64,000 nucleotides of DNA from Planctomycetaceae bacterium (GTDB taxonomy: Bacteria > Planctomycetota > Planctomycetia > Pirellulales > UBA1268), in the NCBI GenBank assembly GCA_902629495.1, contig CACORA010000003.1:1-64000 (forward strand). The letters run 5' to 3'. The number at the start of each line of letters is the position of its first letter. Positions within the stretch are counted from its first letter, which is position 1. Below, in pieces: positions 1-8,547 of this stretch. Made by a program: the position numbers and the translations under genes. The notes beneath the pieces were generated by a model that saw nothing but the letters and a program-made list of their open reading frames with translations, did no database searches and was not told the DNA's origin.

Positions 1-323
1 CTGCCAGCATCTGTGATGAACGTACCCGGTGATACATGTTTATCAATACGATCCAACAGATCTGGGATCGTGCTTACGTTTGTTGCAAGAATCACAAGAT
101 CAGCTTCAGCAACGGCACGTTCAAGATTAAGCGAAGTCTCAGTAATGGTCTTTGATTTTTTTGCGAGGGAAAGAGATCTGTTTGATCGCCCAACCCCAAT
201 AACTCGATTGGATATTTTTCGGCTTTGTAGGGAAAGGCCGATAGACCCACCGATCAAGCCTACCCCCACAATTGTTACGGTAGGCCAGTCGCGAGTTCTT
301 TTTGTAGAGGGCTTTGGCTTCAT
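1..323 (-). CDS. tyrA: Prephenate dehydrogenase (TyrA), N-terminal part, cut by window edge
   Basis: Read on the minus strand from the ATG at 323, the first 107 codons give a Rossmann-type start: after about 16 residues comes VTIVGVGLIGGSIGLSLQ, the dinucleotide-binding GxGLIGGS motif of prephenate/arogenate dehydrogenases, followed by ADLVILATNVSTIPDLL, the usual second strand and helix of that fold, and the beginning of the TDAG motif (FITDAG) at the edge. The family oxidises prephenate to 4-hydroxyphenylpyruvate in tyrosine synthesis, using NAD. The rest of the gene lies outside the window, so the catalytic domain cannot be checked. It is divergent from the membrane-protein gene at 385. 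An in-frame ATG at 384 could add 20 residues, but the start at 323 fits the family better. Confidence 0.85.
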   Translation of the reverse strand, partial: MKPKPSTKRTRDWPTVTIVGVGLIGGSIGLSLQSRKISNRVIGVGRSNRSLSLAKKSKTITETSLNLERAVAEADLVILATNVSTIPDLLDRIDKHVSPGTFITDAG

Positions 324-384
324 AATTTGAACTTCTTGTACCAGATGACCGCCAAAATTGTGAGTAGATGCTAGAATATTCTGC

Positions 385-1395
385 ATGCTTAGGCGACGAA
401 TGCCAGATGGGGATGTGTCGGAACTTCTCAATAGGATTTCCATTGCCACGTCTGCTGGTATCGATATGCGAAAGGCATGGGCAAATGAGGCAATTCATGC
501 CACTAACCGCTGGCGTCCTGCTATTTCAGCAGTATCACACTCTCTTGCTCGTGGCAGGACACTTAGGGAGTCAATATTAGCTGCTGGCGGCACGTTTTCA
601 CCAACTGTGCAAGGAATGCTTGCTGCTGCTGAAAAGGCAGGTTGTGAGCCGGATGTTTGTCGTGAGTTGGCGATTCAATTGCGCCGCGCATCCCTTCTTG
701 CACAATCTTTGAGGCGATCCCTTATAAAGCCTACAATGCAAGCACTTGTTGCGATAGGAGCCATTGCAGTCTTGATTTTATTTGCAGGAAAATCTTTTGA
801 TATGGTCGGTTTAGGTCTTTTTGGTTTTGAGGGTGTATGTATTTTCCTTTCAAGTGTTATAGCCCTTGTACTTGTTGGCTACTTCTTGTTTTTGTGTGCA
901 ATGGCTAGTTGGCGGCGTCAAGGGGCTATGCATCACTTTGTAAAAAAAGTACCAGTGTTAGGCAAAGCGATTGAGGATATGGAACTTTCGGCATGGTGCC
1001 GCGCTGGATCCCTTGCAACTGGCGTTGGCTTAGATATTCGTCGTATGATTGAATTGACCTCAACGGTGTCACCAAGTTTGGCAATAGACCCCTTTCATGC
1101 CCTCAATCGTCTTCAAACGGGATTAACTCTTTCGGAGATGTTAAGGGAGACTGGTCTTTTCCCACGCGCTGTGATCGAAGCTGTCGGTGTTGGCGAACTA
1201 ACGGGTGGAACGGCTGAAGCACTTGATCGAATGGCCAATAAATACGATGACTCTGCTGCACGAGGGTTTACCATGGCAGCCAACGGAGTTGGAATGGCAT
1301 CTTGGGTAGTTGTTGCATTGGTCGTAGCCGCCATTATCTTCCAGGTTTTTTCAAAATACGTTGGAATTCTACAGGATGTCATAAAAGGTTTTTGA
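385..1395 (+). CDS. Type II secretion / type IV pilus inner-membrane protein (GspF/PilC, T2SF domain)
   Basis: The 336-residue protein has two T2SF-like halves. The first (about residues 10-130) carries FSPTVQGMLAAAEKAG, and the second (about 195-320) carries FPRAVIEAVGVGELTGGTAE, the duplicated helix pair of GspF/PilC platform proteins. Hydrophobic segments lie at about 118-136, 150-172 and 305-325. The family forms the inner-membrane platform on which the secretion or pilus ATPase acts. No GspE, GspG or PilB neighbour is present, so the machine it serves is unknown. The length is slightly under the 400 residues usual for GspF, because the N-terminal cytoplasmic part is short. It is followed after 13 bases by the secreted HEAT protein and is probably cotranscribed with it. 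Confidence 0.8.
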   Translation: MLRRRMPDGDVSELLNRISIATSAGIDMRKAWANEAIHATNRWRPAISAVSHSLARGRTLRESILAAGGTFSPTVQGMLAAAEKAGCEPDVCRELAIQLRRASLLAQSLRRSLIKPTMQALVAIGAIAVLILFAGKSFDMVGLGLFGFEGVCIFLSSVIALVLVGYFLFLCAMASWRRQGAMHHFVKKVPVLGKAIEDMELSAWCRAGSLATGVGLDIRRMIELTSTVSPSLAIDPFHALNRLQTGLTLSEMLRETGLFPRAVIEAVGVGELTGGTAEALDRMANKYDDSAARGFTMAANGVGMASWVVVALVVAAIIFQVFSKYVGILQDVIKGF

Positions 1396-1408
1396 CGATA
1401 AGTATTCC

Positions 1409-2302
1409 ATGAAACTTTTTATTTACGCAATGGTTGTGTGCTTCTTGATCGGCTTACAAGCTTCCGTAACCGCCGAAGAAGTTCCTGCATCAAGTGGTCG
1501 TGAAACCCATCAGGAATGGATGGCCAAAATGGGATATCAGCGGCACAGTGGAGGGTGGAGGACGATTCAAGAAATTGAGATTATCGAACGGAATAAAAAA
1601 AAGAATTTGGCAGAAAAACAATGGATAAAGCAATTAGAACGTTTCAGAATAGATCTTTCGAAGAATGACTCTGCAGAGGTCCGGAGACGGATTACAGAGA
1701 TTTCTGATCCCTACGCAGTTCCGGCTCTTGCATCAGCATTGGTAAACGAGCCAAACAGACGCGTGCGACTTTTGTACATTGACGCTCTCTCTCGAATTGA
1801 ATCTCCGGAAGCTCGAACAACCTTGGTCTTCGCGGCAATTGATCATCCTGATCAAGAGACTCGCATTGATGCGATCGATCGATTGATTGAATCGGACCCT
1901 CAATCGGTAGCACCATTTCTTACGGCTGCTCTTTCGGGTCAAGATAATGCCCGTATTAATCGAGCGGCTGCTTCATTGGGTCGACTTGGAGTAACAACTG
2001 TTGTCCCTCAACTCATAAATGTTTTAGAAACGCAGCACATGACAACCGTTGGAAATGGCACACCAGAAGGATCAACAACGGCAACATTTACACCAAACGG
2101 CAATGCTGGACTTTCAATGGGGAGCAACCGGAGACAGATCAATGTTCCAATGAGAAACCGTGATGTCTTGGAGGCATTGGTTTTGCTGACGGGTGAAAAT
2201 TTTGGTTGGGATCTTCTTGCATGGCGAGCCTGGTTAGCTCGTCAGCGCGTTCCGATGCCCCTTGACCTCCGCCGCGGTGAGTTATGTGGTCTCTCCCGAT
2301 GA
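1409..2302 (+). CDS. Secreted HEAT-repeat protein
   Basis: The 297-residue product begins with a clear signal peptide (about residues 1-22, ending ...SVTAEE). A charged region follows (about 30-85), containing QEWMAKMGYQRHSGGW, and then helical HEAT repeats (about 85-215) with the typical pattern YAVPALASALVNE, RTTLVFAAIDHPDQETRIDAIDRL and VPQLINVL. The C-terminal part (about 250-290) has VLEALVLLTGENFGWD...WRAWLARQR, a motif seen at the end of several planctomycete HEAT proteins. No catalytic residues are evident, so it is probably an extracytoplasmic protein-binding scaffold. Its last 21 bases overlap, tail to tail, the end of the membrane protein gene on the other strand. Its function is unknown. 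Confidence 0.7.
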   Translation: MKLFIYAMVVCFLIGLQASVTAEEVPASSGRETHQEWMAKMGYQRHSGGWRTIQEIEIIERNKKKNLAEKQWIKQLERFRIDLSKNDSAEVRRRITEISDPYAVPALASALVNEPNRRVRLLYIDALSRIESPEARTTLVFAAIDHPDQETRIDAIDRLIESDPQSVAPFLTAALSGQDNARINRAAASLGRLGVTTVVPQLINVLETQHMTTVGNGTPEGSTTATFTPNGNAGLSMGSNRRQINVPMRNRDVLEALVLLTGENFGWDLLAWRAWLARQRVPMPLDLRRGELCGLSR

Positions 2303-3652
2303 TTGCCGACGGCGCGGAAACCAATTGGCATCTAAAACAAGAAGAGCAACGCGATTTTCTAGATTCGGCCGAAAGATTACTAGGAGCAACATCGGTAGAA
2401 ACCAAGCCATGAAGAGCCCTCCATCATGAGCTTTCCAAAACTGACTTCCAACAAGGACAGCCGCCGTACAGCTCATCAATGTGCCAAGATTCTTTGGTGA
2501 TGGCCATATGGCAAGTGTTGCCATCATAGCAATAAAAGCAGCCAAGACTGGCAAGCGAAATACGGCATCATTTCCTGGCAATGCCCAGAAACCTTCCAGG
2601 GAGACATCATTTGGGAAAATCCAACCAAACATCTGTCTTAATTGGTCAATAAACGTTCCATTATCAGGTGAGGTAAACCAGAGTGCGATCACAAGAACAA
2701 GAAGAGCCGAGACAACGCCAAGAGTGAATCGACGAATGCCTCGCTCCCAATAGAACGCACACCAGAGTGGAAGAAGAAAAATAGGGTAATAAATGGCTCC
2801 AATGGCTAATCCAATAAGTGATCCAGCAGTGAAAGGTCGTCGGTATGTGACAACGGCCCATGTGATCAATGCACCAGGAAGTACATGATCAACACGACCG
2901 GTCATAATGGCGGTATACGGTAGAAGGAGGTACAGGACTGCTGCAGCAATACCTAGGCGAATGTTATCAAAATGCCACCAACCGATCAGGACCATGCCAC
3001 TTACAATTGCCAGCTGTGAGAGGATAGCCATGATACGAGCTGTTGTTTCGTGAACCGCCCGACGAGTGCTCGCAGCGGTCTCAGCACGAGATGGATCTGG
3101 TTCCGGCGTAAAAATTCTTTGCGTTGATATCTGCGGTAATAAAAACAGAAGAGGATAGCCAGGACCTAGCCGTGTGAGTTGGTCGGCATCGACATGCCCT
3201 TCTCCTGCTTCTAGTTTGGTTGCTGTGGCAGCAGCAGCAAGATCTTCACTTTGAGGACGAGTTGTTACAACATTCGCAAGCAAGAAAACCAATAGAGAAA
3301 TACCTAGGAATGTTAGACCACCCACAGAAAGATTTGGTTCTAACATTGGTCGTCGAACCATATTCGAATCAAAAAGTAATCGCAACAAAAATATGCCAGA
3401 AACGGTGAAGATCCAAATAAAACCAAGTTGTTGAGCAGCCATACTTGCTTTGTAGCCACCGTATTCAACTGCGAGTAAGCCTGGGGCGAGAAGAATAAGG
3501 CCAACAAGATCCAGGTTTCGCACGCTCAATACTCGGTTAAATTTAAAGAACAGAGCAATGGAAAGAAGTGAGGCCAAATAAAACCATGTTGTTGGATTTA
3601 CCCGGTAGTAATGAAAAAGAATATCACTCATAAAGACTGAGAGTACGTCCAT
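2282..3652 (-). CDS. Polytopic membrane protein of unknown function
   Basis: The 456 residues contain at least nine strongly hydrophobic segments separated by short charged loops, for example TWFYLASLLSIALFF near residue 25, LVGLILLAPGLLAVEYGG near 55, AAVLYLLLPYTAIMTGRVDHV near 245, and the final LPMLLLVIF near 425. A soluble loop at about residues 135-200 contains RIFTPEPDPSRAETAAS. The overall pattern (aromatic-rich helices, GRVDHVLPG) is reminiscent of glycosyltransferase-type or O-antigen-type membrane enzymes, but no diagnostic motif was recognised. The start may be the second ATG, seven codons downstream (3631). It lies 78 bases after the SLC13 permease gene on the same strand and could share its transcript. 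Confidence 0.6.
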   Translation of the reverse strand: MDVLSVFMSDILFHYYRVNPTTWFYLASLLSIALFFKFNRVLSVRNLDLVGLILLAPGLLAVEYGGYKASMAAQQLGFIWIFTVSGIFLLRLLFDSNMVRRPMLEPNLSVGGLTFLGISLLVFLLANVVTTRPQSEDLAAAATATKLEAGEGHVDADQLTRLGPGYPLLFLLPQISTQRIFTPEPDPSRAETAASTRRAVHETTARIMAILSQLAIVSGMVLIGWWHFDNIRLGIAAAVLYLLLPYTAIMTGRVDHVLPGALITWAVVTYRRPFTAGSLIGLAIGAIYYPIFLLPLWCAFYWERGIRRFTLGVVSALLVLVIALWFTSPDNGTFIDQLRQMFGWIFPNDVSLEGFWALPGNDAVFRLPVLAAFIAMMATLAIWPSPKNLGTLMSCTAAVLVGSQFWKAHDGGLFMAWFLPMLLLVIFRPNLENRVALLVLDANWFPRRRQSSGETT

Positions 3653-3730
3653 TACGACGACATTGAAAGTCGACTGCTAGAATTATTGTATTGGCTGGGT
3701 CCATTTGAAATGAAAAGGGACGTGGCATGG

Positions 3731-5527
3731 CTAAAAAGGCCATATCAGTGGGGCTAAAAGCACTGTTACAATCATCACGATGAGGTTGAGTGGACCTCCA
3801 AAACGAGTGTAGTCTGTGAATTTGTATCCCCCTGGTCCGTAAATCATGAGGTTGGTTTGATAACCCATAGGCGTTGCGAATCCACAACTGGCTGCCACAG
3901 TTACGGCCATTGCAAAGGGCATTGGATTGACCTGAAGGTTAGTAGCCGTTTGCCAAGCGATGGGAAACATCAGAACAGCTGCGGCATTATTACTCATCAA
4001 TTCTGTGGCAAACATGGTAATGAGGTAGACTGTTCCAAGAACAAGCAGGGGACTGCTTCCTACGGCACCGATTGCAGATTCAGCAATTAGCCCATCAAGT
4101 CCTGTTTTTTCGACCGCCTGTGCCAAGCCAAAACTTGCTGCAATAAGAAGCAGTCCTTCCCATGCAATAGATCGGCGAGCGTCAGTCGCCGAAATACATT
4201 TTGTTGCCAGCATCGCTGCTGCTGCAGCAAGAGCTGAAGCAACCATTGGAATCAAACCGAGAGTCACGGCAAGAATCATGCCGACCACTACTGTGATAGC
4301 TATCCAAGCACGATCATGACGTGGAGGCACAAAATCAGCTATTTGACTTACGAGATAAAAATGTCGGTTTGAACGTTGAAGATCGAGAAATTGAGGGCTT
4401 GCTTCTAAAAGCAAAGTATCACCAGGTTCCAGTTCAATGCTTCCGACTTTCTTGCGAAGCCGTTCACCATCTCTTGCCACGGCTATGATGACGGCATCAT
4501 AGGTTGATCGAAATCGGCCCTCCTTAATGCTACGGCCAACGAGTGGGCAACTCGTTGAAACCACGGCCTCTACCAGAATACGTTCACTTCGAGGGTCATC
4601 AAGTTTAAATACCTGATCGGTTGCAGGGCGGAGTCCACGAATTTTTTGAAGTTCGAGGACAGAGTCAACAACACCTACAAATACCAGACGATCACCAGAC
4701 TCCAAACGTTCTGTTGGGGCAACAGCCGCCATAACGTGTCCATTGCGATCAATCTCCATGAGAAAAAGACCATGGAGACCTCGGAGGCCTGCCTGTTCAA
4801 TGGTCTTTCCAACGAGAGGACTCCCATGTTCAACAAGCATCTCTAGAGAGTATTGACGTGGATCATCACTCGCACTCATCGCTGGTCGACGGTCCTTGAG
4901 TAAAACCTTGCTTGCCAAAATGAGATAAACAAGCCCGATTATAAAAAGCGGAAAGCCAAGCCAGGATATCTCAAACATATTGAGGGCTTTTCCAGTGCGC
5001 TGGGCCATCAATCCACTCACAACTACAGTGGTACTAGTGCCAATGAGAGTACAAAGTCCTCCAAGGACAACGGCACAGTTCATTGGCATAAGTAACTTCG
5101 AAATACTGAGACCATGCTTTCTTGCCCAACTACGAAGAGCAGGCACCATGAGGGCAACAACAGGCGTGTTATTCATGAATGCGGATAAGATGCCAGGGCC
5201 GATCATGGTGCGAATTTGAGCGGTTGCAAGCGAATTGGGCCTTCCCAGGAGACGACCAATGATTGTTTGCAGTGCACCTGTTCGTTCAACAGCCGCAGCG
5301 ACAACAAAAAGCGCGGCAACAGTGATCATCCCTTGATTGCTCATGCCCTCGAGTGCTTCACTTGGGGAAAGAATTCCAGTGAACAAGAGAACGATGACGG
5401 CGCCCATCATCACCATGTCAGGAGCTCTACGCCCGGAAAAAAGGAGTCCGAGTGTCACAAGTGCAACGATAGAAGTGAGAGTTGGCTGCCAGTTCTGATG
5501 AAGCCAGTCAATAGAAAACCAATCCAT
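3731..5527 (-). CDS. SLC13-family permease with two RCK_C (TrkA-C) domains
   Basis: The 598-residue protein has an N-terminal membrane half (about 1-215) with the anion-transporter signature region SAFMNNTPVVALMVPAL (about 112-130) and VVLGGLCTLIGTSTTVVVSG. Two soluble RCK_C-type domains follow (about 225-300 and 310-390), recognised by PLVGKTIEQAGLR, GDRLVFVG and GDTLLLEA. The second membrane half has MSNNAAAVLMFPIAW. The architecture is that of SLC13/DASS-like permeases fused to TrkA-C regulatory domains, usually sodium-coupled carriers of sulfate or dicarboxylates. The substrate cannot be read from the sequence. A pair of hairpins lies about 200 bases upstream of its start (5729-5794). Confidence 0.85.
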   Translation of the reverse strand: MDWFSIDWLHQNWQPTLTSIVALVTLGLLFSGRRAPDMVMMGAVIVLLFTGILSPSEALEGMSNQGMITVAALFVVAAAVERTGALQTIIGRLLGRPNSLATAQIRTMIGPGILSAFMNNTPVVALMVPALRSWARKHGLSISKLLMPMNCAVVLGGLCTLIGTSTTVVVSGLMAQRTGKALNMFEISWLGFPLFIIGLVYLILASKVLLKDRRPAMSASDDPRQYSLEMLVEHGSPLVGKTIEQAGLRGLHGLFLMEIDRNGHVMAAVAPTERLESGDRLVFVGVVDSVLELQKIRGLRPATDQVFKLDDPRSERILVEAVVSTSCPLVGRSIKEGRFRSTYDAVIIAVARDGERLRKKVGSIELEPGDTLLLEASPQFLDLQRSNRHFYLVSQIADFVPPRHDRAWIAITVVVGMILAVTLGLIPMVASALAAAAAMLATKCISATDARRSIAWEGLLLIAASFGLAQAVEKTGLDGLIAESAIGAVGSSPLLVLGTVYLITMFATELMSNNAAAVLMFPIAWQTATNLQVNPMPFAMAVTVAASCGFATPMGYQTNLMIYGPGGYKFTDYTRFGGPLNLIVMIVTVLLAPLIWPF

Positions 5528-5728
5528 ACTGATTTAGGAATCCTTTATTCGGGAATTCACATAGCTCAGAAGCATTAGAGCCTGAATTATGCTGCTCTAC
5601 TACACTCCATTTTTCAGAATGAAGTTCGCCTGTTGAGGCTCAACCTGCAAGGGCAATCAGTCAAACAAGGCATAAATTTCCGATGATTTAGGTTTTATTA
5701 GGGTTTTAGACTATCTAGACGCATAAAG

Positions 5729-5767
5729 ACCATGACCCAGCACGGGCAACCGCGCTGGGTCAATGGT
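5729..5767. repeat. Strong hairpin, 12-13 bp stem, in permease/deacetylase intergenic region
   Basis: The left arm ACCATGACCCAGC (5729-5741) pairs with the right arm GCTGGGTCAATGGT (5754-5767) with a single bulged A; the loop is 12 bases. There is no U-run on either side, so it is not a simple intrinsic terminator. It could be part of the 5' leader of the permease mRNA (minus strand) or of a small RNA. Confidence 0.6.
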
Positions 5768-5776
5768 TCGTCGTAG

Positions 5777-5794
5777 ACCTTCCGACAGGAAGGT
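5777..5794. repeat. Second hairpin, perfect 7 bp stem with 4-base loop
   Basis: ACCTTCC (5777-5783), the loop GACA and GGAAGGT (5788-5794) form a perfect stem-loop only nine bases after the first hairpin. Tandem compact hairpins outside coding sequence suggest a structured RNA. The strand cannot be decided from the sequence. Confidence 0.55.
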
Positions 5795-6069
5795 ATGTCG
5801 TAATGGTTTGTAAAATTCAGAAATGATTAGTCGGTCGTAGTACCCTCCTTTTGTATGGTTTGAGGAATCATAGCTCCTACCAAACTACAGTTCTGAGGGG
5901 TGCACTTCCCATGCCAATGGGGTAATGATTCCGAGTGATTCAAAAATGAGTGATATTTCCAGCAATTGATTCAGCATAAGAACTGCACGATGTTACGTAC
6001 TTAAATATTTTTGTGCCTGCCTAGGCAGCAGATATTGCGCAGAGAGTCAGCAGAGGTAGACTGACGCAC

Positions 6070-6993
6070 ATGCACCTTTTCCCATGTGATCGATTCAGGC
6101 TTCCCTTGCCGGTTGGCCATCGTTTTCCAATTGATAAATATAAAAAACTTCGTGAACGGCTTCAGAAGTATGCTTTGATGGGAGTGCATTTTGAGTTCAT
6201 TGAGCCTCATGCAGCTACCGACGCTGAACTGTTGAGGGTGCATCACAAGGACTATATTGGCCGAGTGATGGCCGGGACATTATCGAAGGAAGAGATACGA
6301 AGAATTGGATTTCCATGGAGCCAAGAGCTTGTGCAGCGATCACTGCGAAGTACGGGGGCTGCAGTCGATGCCGCCCTCGCGGCCTTGAGGGATGGTGTTG
6401 CTGCCAGTCTTGCAGGTGGCACGCATCATGCAGGAACCAATTGGGGAGAAGGATATTGTGTTTTTAACGATGTTGCCGTGGCCACCCGTGCGGTACAAAC
6501 GTATGAAGACGTTCATCACGTACTTATAATTGATTGTGATGTCCATCAGGGGAATGGCACAGCTGAGATTTTTCATAATGATGACTCAGTTTTTACAATG
6601 TCAATCCACGGTGCACGTAATTTTCCAATACGGAAGTATCCAAGTTCTTTCGATGTGCCACTCGAGGACGGTGTGCGAGATGAGCAATACCTTGAGCTTC
6701 TAGAGTCAGCATTGCAACACTCTTTTCATCATTTTCAAGCAGATCTTGTCATGTATATTGCAGGAGCAGACCCGTTTGAAGGAGACAGGTTAGGAAGGCT
6801 CCGTCTTTCAAAAAGCGGATTACTTGCACGCGATCGTCTTATCCTTAATGCTGTGAACAGAACTGGAGTACCACTTGCAATTGTCTGTGGCGGAGGCTAT
6901 TGCAAAGACATTTCTTCAATTGTGGATATTCATGCAGCTACGATGCTACTGGCCGCTGGTGCGGATCATTTCTTAAGTGAGGTTGTTTTGTGA
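6070..6993 (+). CDS. Histone deacetylase / acetoin-utilisation family amidohydrolase
   Basis: The 307-residue product shows the arginase/deacetylase-fold signatures in order: GGTHHAG at about residue 116 (the catalytic histidine pair), DCDVHQGNGT at about 155 (zinc-binding Asp and His) and AGADPFEGDRLG at about 232 (zinc-binding Asp). A GGGY segment near the end (VCGGGYCKD, about 276) supplies the usual active-site tyrosine. Its length matches short bacterial class I/IV-like deacetylases. Known members remove acyl groups from lysines, polyamines or small amides using zinc; the substrate here is not known. It is a single gene, divergent from the permease. An agmatine/putrescine operon exists in the same window, but 52 kb away, so a polyamine link is only speculative. 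Confidence 0.85.
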   Translation: MHLFPCDRFRLPLPVGHRFPIDKYKKLRERLQKYALMGVHFEFIEPHAATDAELLRVHHKDYIGRVMAGTLSKEEIRRIGFPWSQELVQRSLRSTGAAVDAALAALRDGVAASLAGGTHHAGTNWGEGYCVFNDVAVATRAVQTYEDVHHVLIIDCDVHQGNGTAEIFHNDDSVFTMSIHGARNFPIRKYPSSFDVPLEDGVRDEQYLELLESALQHSFHHFQADLVMYIAGADPFEGDRLGRLRLSKSGLLARDRLILNAVNRTGVPLAIVCGGGYCKDISSIVDIHAATMLLAAGADHFLSEVVL

Positions 6994-7257
6994 ATAAGGT
7001 GGTTGCTCACAATTGTTTTCTGAGGAGCCTGTTTCCTCTATAAACAGTTGGTTGTGACTTTACGGTGAACAATGGTTTTCCAGATAAGCCAAAATCTGTT
7101 CTCACACTCCTTTTTTAGGGATAATGTTGAGTGATGTTTGACTTTGTTTCATGACGGTAGCCTAGAATAGAGCTACATGAATAAATGTTTCTATGTATTC
7201 GTGGGCAAGTTAGACATGCCTACTGGTGGACACTGCTGAATTTGTGGAAAAGATGCA

Positions 7258-8547
7258 ATGGAGCACGCGATTACCTTCATTCATACTGCTGACTGGCACC
7301 TTGGAAAACCATTTGCAGGGATTCACGATTCAGCCAAGCGATCTCGTGTGCAACAAGAGAGATTTGAGTCGGTTCGTCGAATACAACAAACAGTTCGTGA
7401 GAGAAATGCTCAATTCGTTGTAATAGCTGGAGATTTATTCGATTCAGTAACACCAACACACGCAACAATTTCATCAGGGTTGAGTGCAATTTCGGAACTC
7501 GAAGTGCCTGTGTTTGTGATTCCGGGAAACCATGACTATGGAGGCCCCGGGTCCTTGTGGGAGCAACCATTTTTTAGGCGGGAACAACAGAGAATAGCAC
7601 CGAATTTTGTACTCTTGGCGGATCGCACTCATGCGAATATTCGTGTTCAAGATCAGGCAGGCCAAGAGACAGATGTGGCTTTATTTCCATGCCCTCTCTT
7701 AAGACGGCACGAATCTGATGATCCGACTGCTTGGTTGCGCGAGTATAACTTTTCAAAGGTGGGCAACAATCCTCGTATTGTGATTGCTCACGGAAGCACG
7801 ATCGATTTTTCAAACGGTTTTTCCCAAGATGATGATGAAGATCTTTTGAGGCCATCAAATACCATTGCACTGGAACGTTTGCCAGAAGAAGAAATTGATT
7901 ATATCGCCTTGGGTGACTTTCATGGGTGTATGAAAGTCGGTGGTAAAGCTTGGTATTCAGGTGCGCCAGAGATAGATCGTTTTCCTAAAATGGATCAACA
8001 GCCTGGGCATGTTATAAGTGCATCGATCATTCGTGGTGAGCAACCTCGTGCAACGATGATTCCTACGGGTGGATTTCGCTGGATATCACTCAATATTTCA
8101 CTTGATGATACTTCTTCAGTTGAAGGTGAAAAGCATCTAGGAGCAGCCTATCTTGAACAAGTCTTGATGCAGGCGACGTGTTCCAGGGCAGAAGATAAGT
8201 CAGGATTCAATAGCTGCTTGGTAAACGCAACACTGACTGGGACGGTGTCTTTGGAAGGTAGAAGAGAACTTGATCAGATTATTGAGTCGTGGGAGGCCCG
8301 ACTCCTAAGGCTCAAGCTTGCAGATACGGTGATGGTTGCACCAACACAAGAAGAAATACATGTCCTTACAACACGTTCTCAGGATCCGATTATTGCTCGA
8401 GTAGCCTCTGAGTTGTTAGCACGTCTTCAGAGTGGTGACCACGCGCAAGAACGAGAAGTGATTCGGCAGGCTATATCGATCCTCTATTCAATGTCTCATT
8501 CCTCAAATACGAATGAGGTTCTTGATCCAGCAGCGGTACCCCCATGA
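7258..8547 (+). CDS. sbcD: DNA double-strand-break nuclease SbcD/Mre11-like
   Basis: The 429 residues begin with the metallophosphoesterase motifs of SbcD/Mre11: FIHTADWHLGKP (about 7-18), GDLFDS (about 60), IPGNHDYGG (about 92), IVIAHGS (about 178) and IALGDFHG (about 217), which together bind two Mn ions. In the family this subunit nicks and degrades DNA ends and hairpins, gated by the Rad50/SbcC ATPase. The C-terminal 150 residues are the capping and partner-binding region. The stop codon overlaps the start of the next gene (ATGA, 8544-8547), so the two are translationally coupled. The start at 7258 places the HTADWH motif at the usual distance from the N-terminus. Confidence 0.88.
   Translation: MEHAITFIHTADWHLGKPFAGIHDSAKRSRVQQERFESVRRIQQTVRERNAQFVVIAGDLFDSVTPTHATISSGLSAISELEVPVFVIPGNHDYGGPGSLWEQPFFRREQQRIAPNFVLLADRTHANIRVQDQAGQETDVALFPCPLLRRHESDDPTAWLREYNFSKVGNNPRIVIAHGSTIDFSNGFSQDDDEDLLRPSNTIALERLPEEEIDYIALGDFHGCMKVGGKAWYSGAPEIDRFPKMDQQPGHVISASIIRGEQPRATMIPTGGFRWISLNISLDDTSSVEGEKHLGAAYLEQVLMQATCSRAEDKSGFNSCLVNATLTGTVSLEGRRELDQIIESWEARLLRLKLADTVMVAPTQEEIHVLTTRSQDPIIARVASELLARLQSGDHAQEREVIRQAISILYSMSHSSNTNEVLDPAAVPP

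Larger units (their letters stand above)
5528..6069. other. 542-base divergent intergenic region
   Basis: It separates the SLC13 permease gene (minus) from the deacetylase-fold gene (plus). No convincing ORF is present. It contains two adjacent stable hairpins (5729-5767 and 5777-5794), listed separately. Around them a short word (TCGTAG/TCGTAA) recurs at 5771, 5798 and near 5834. It must also carry the promoters of both flanking genes, but no strong -35/-10 pair was recognised. Confidence 0.5.

Noticed and set aside
13..330. Plus-strand open frame of 105 codons
   Set aside because: It is antisense to the tyrA start, which has a clear Rossmann motif; the plus-strand translation has no family pattern.
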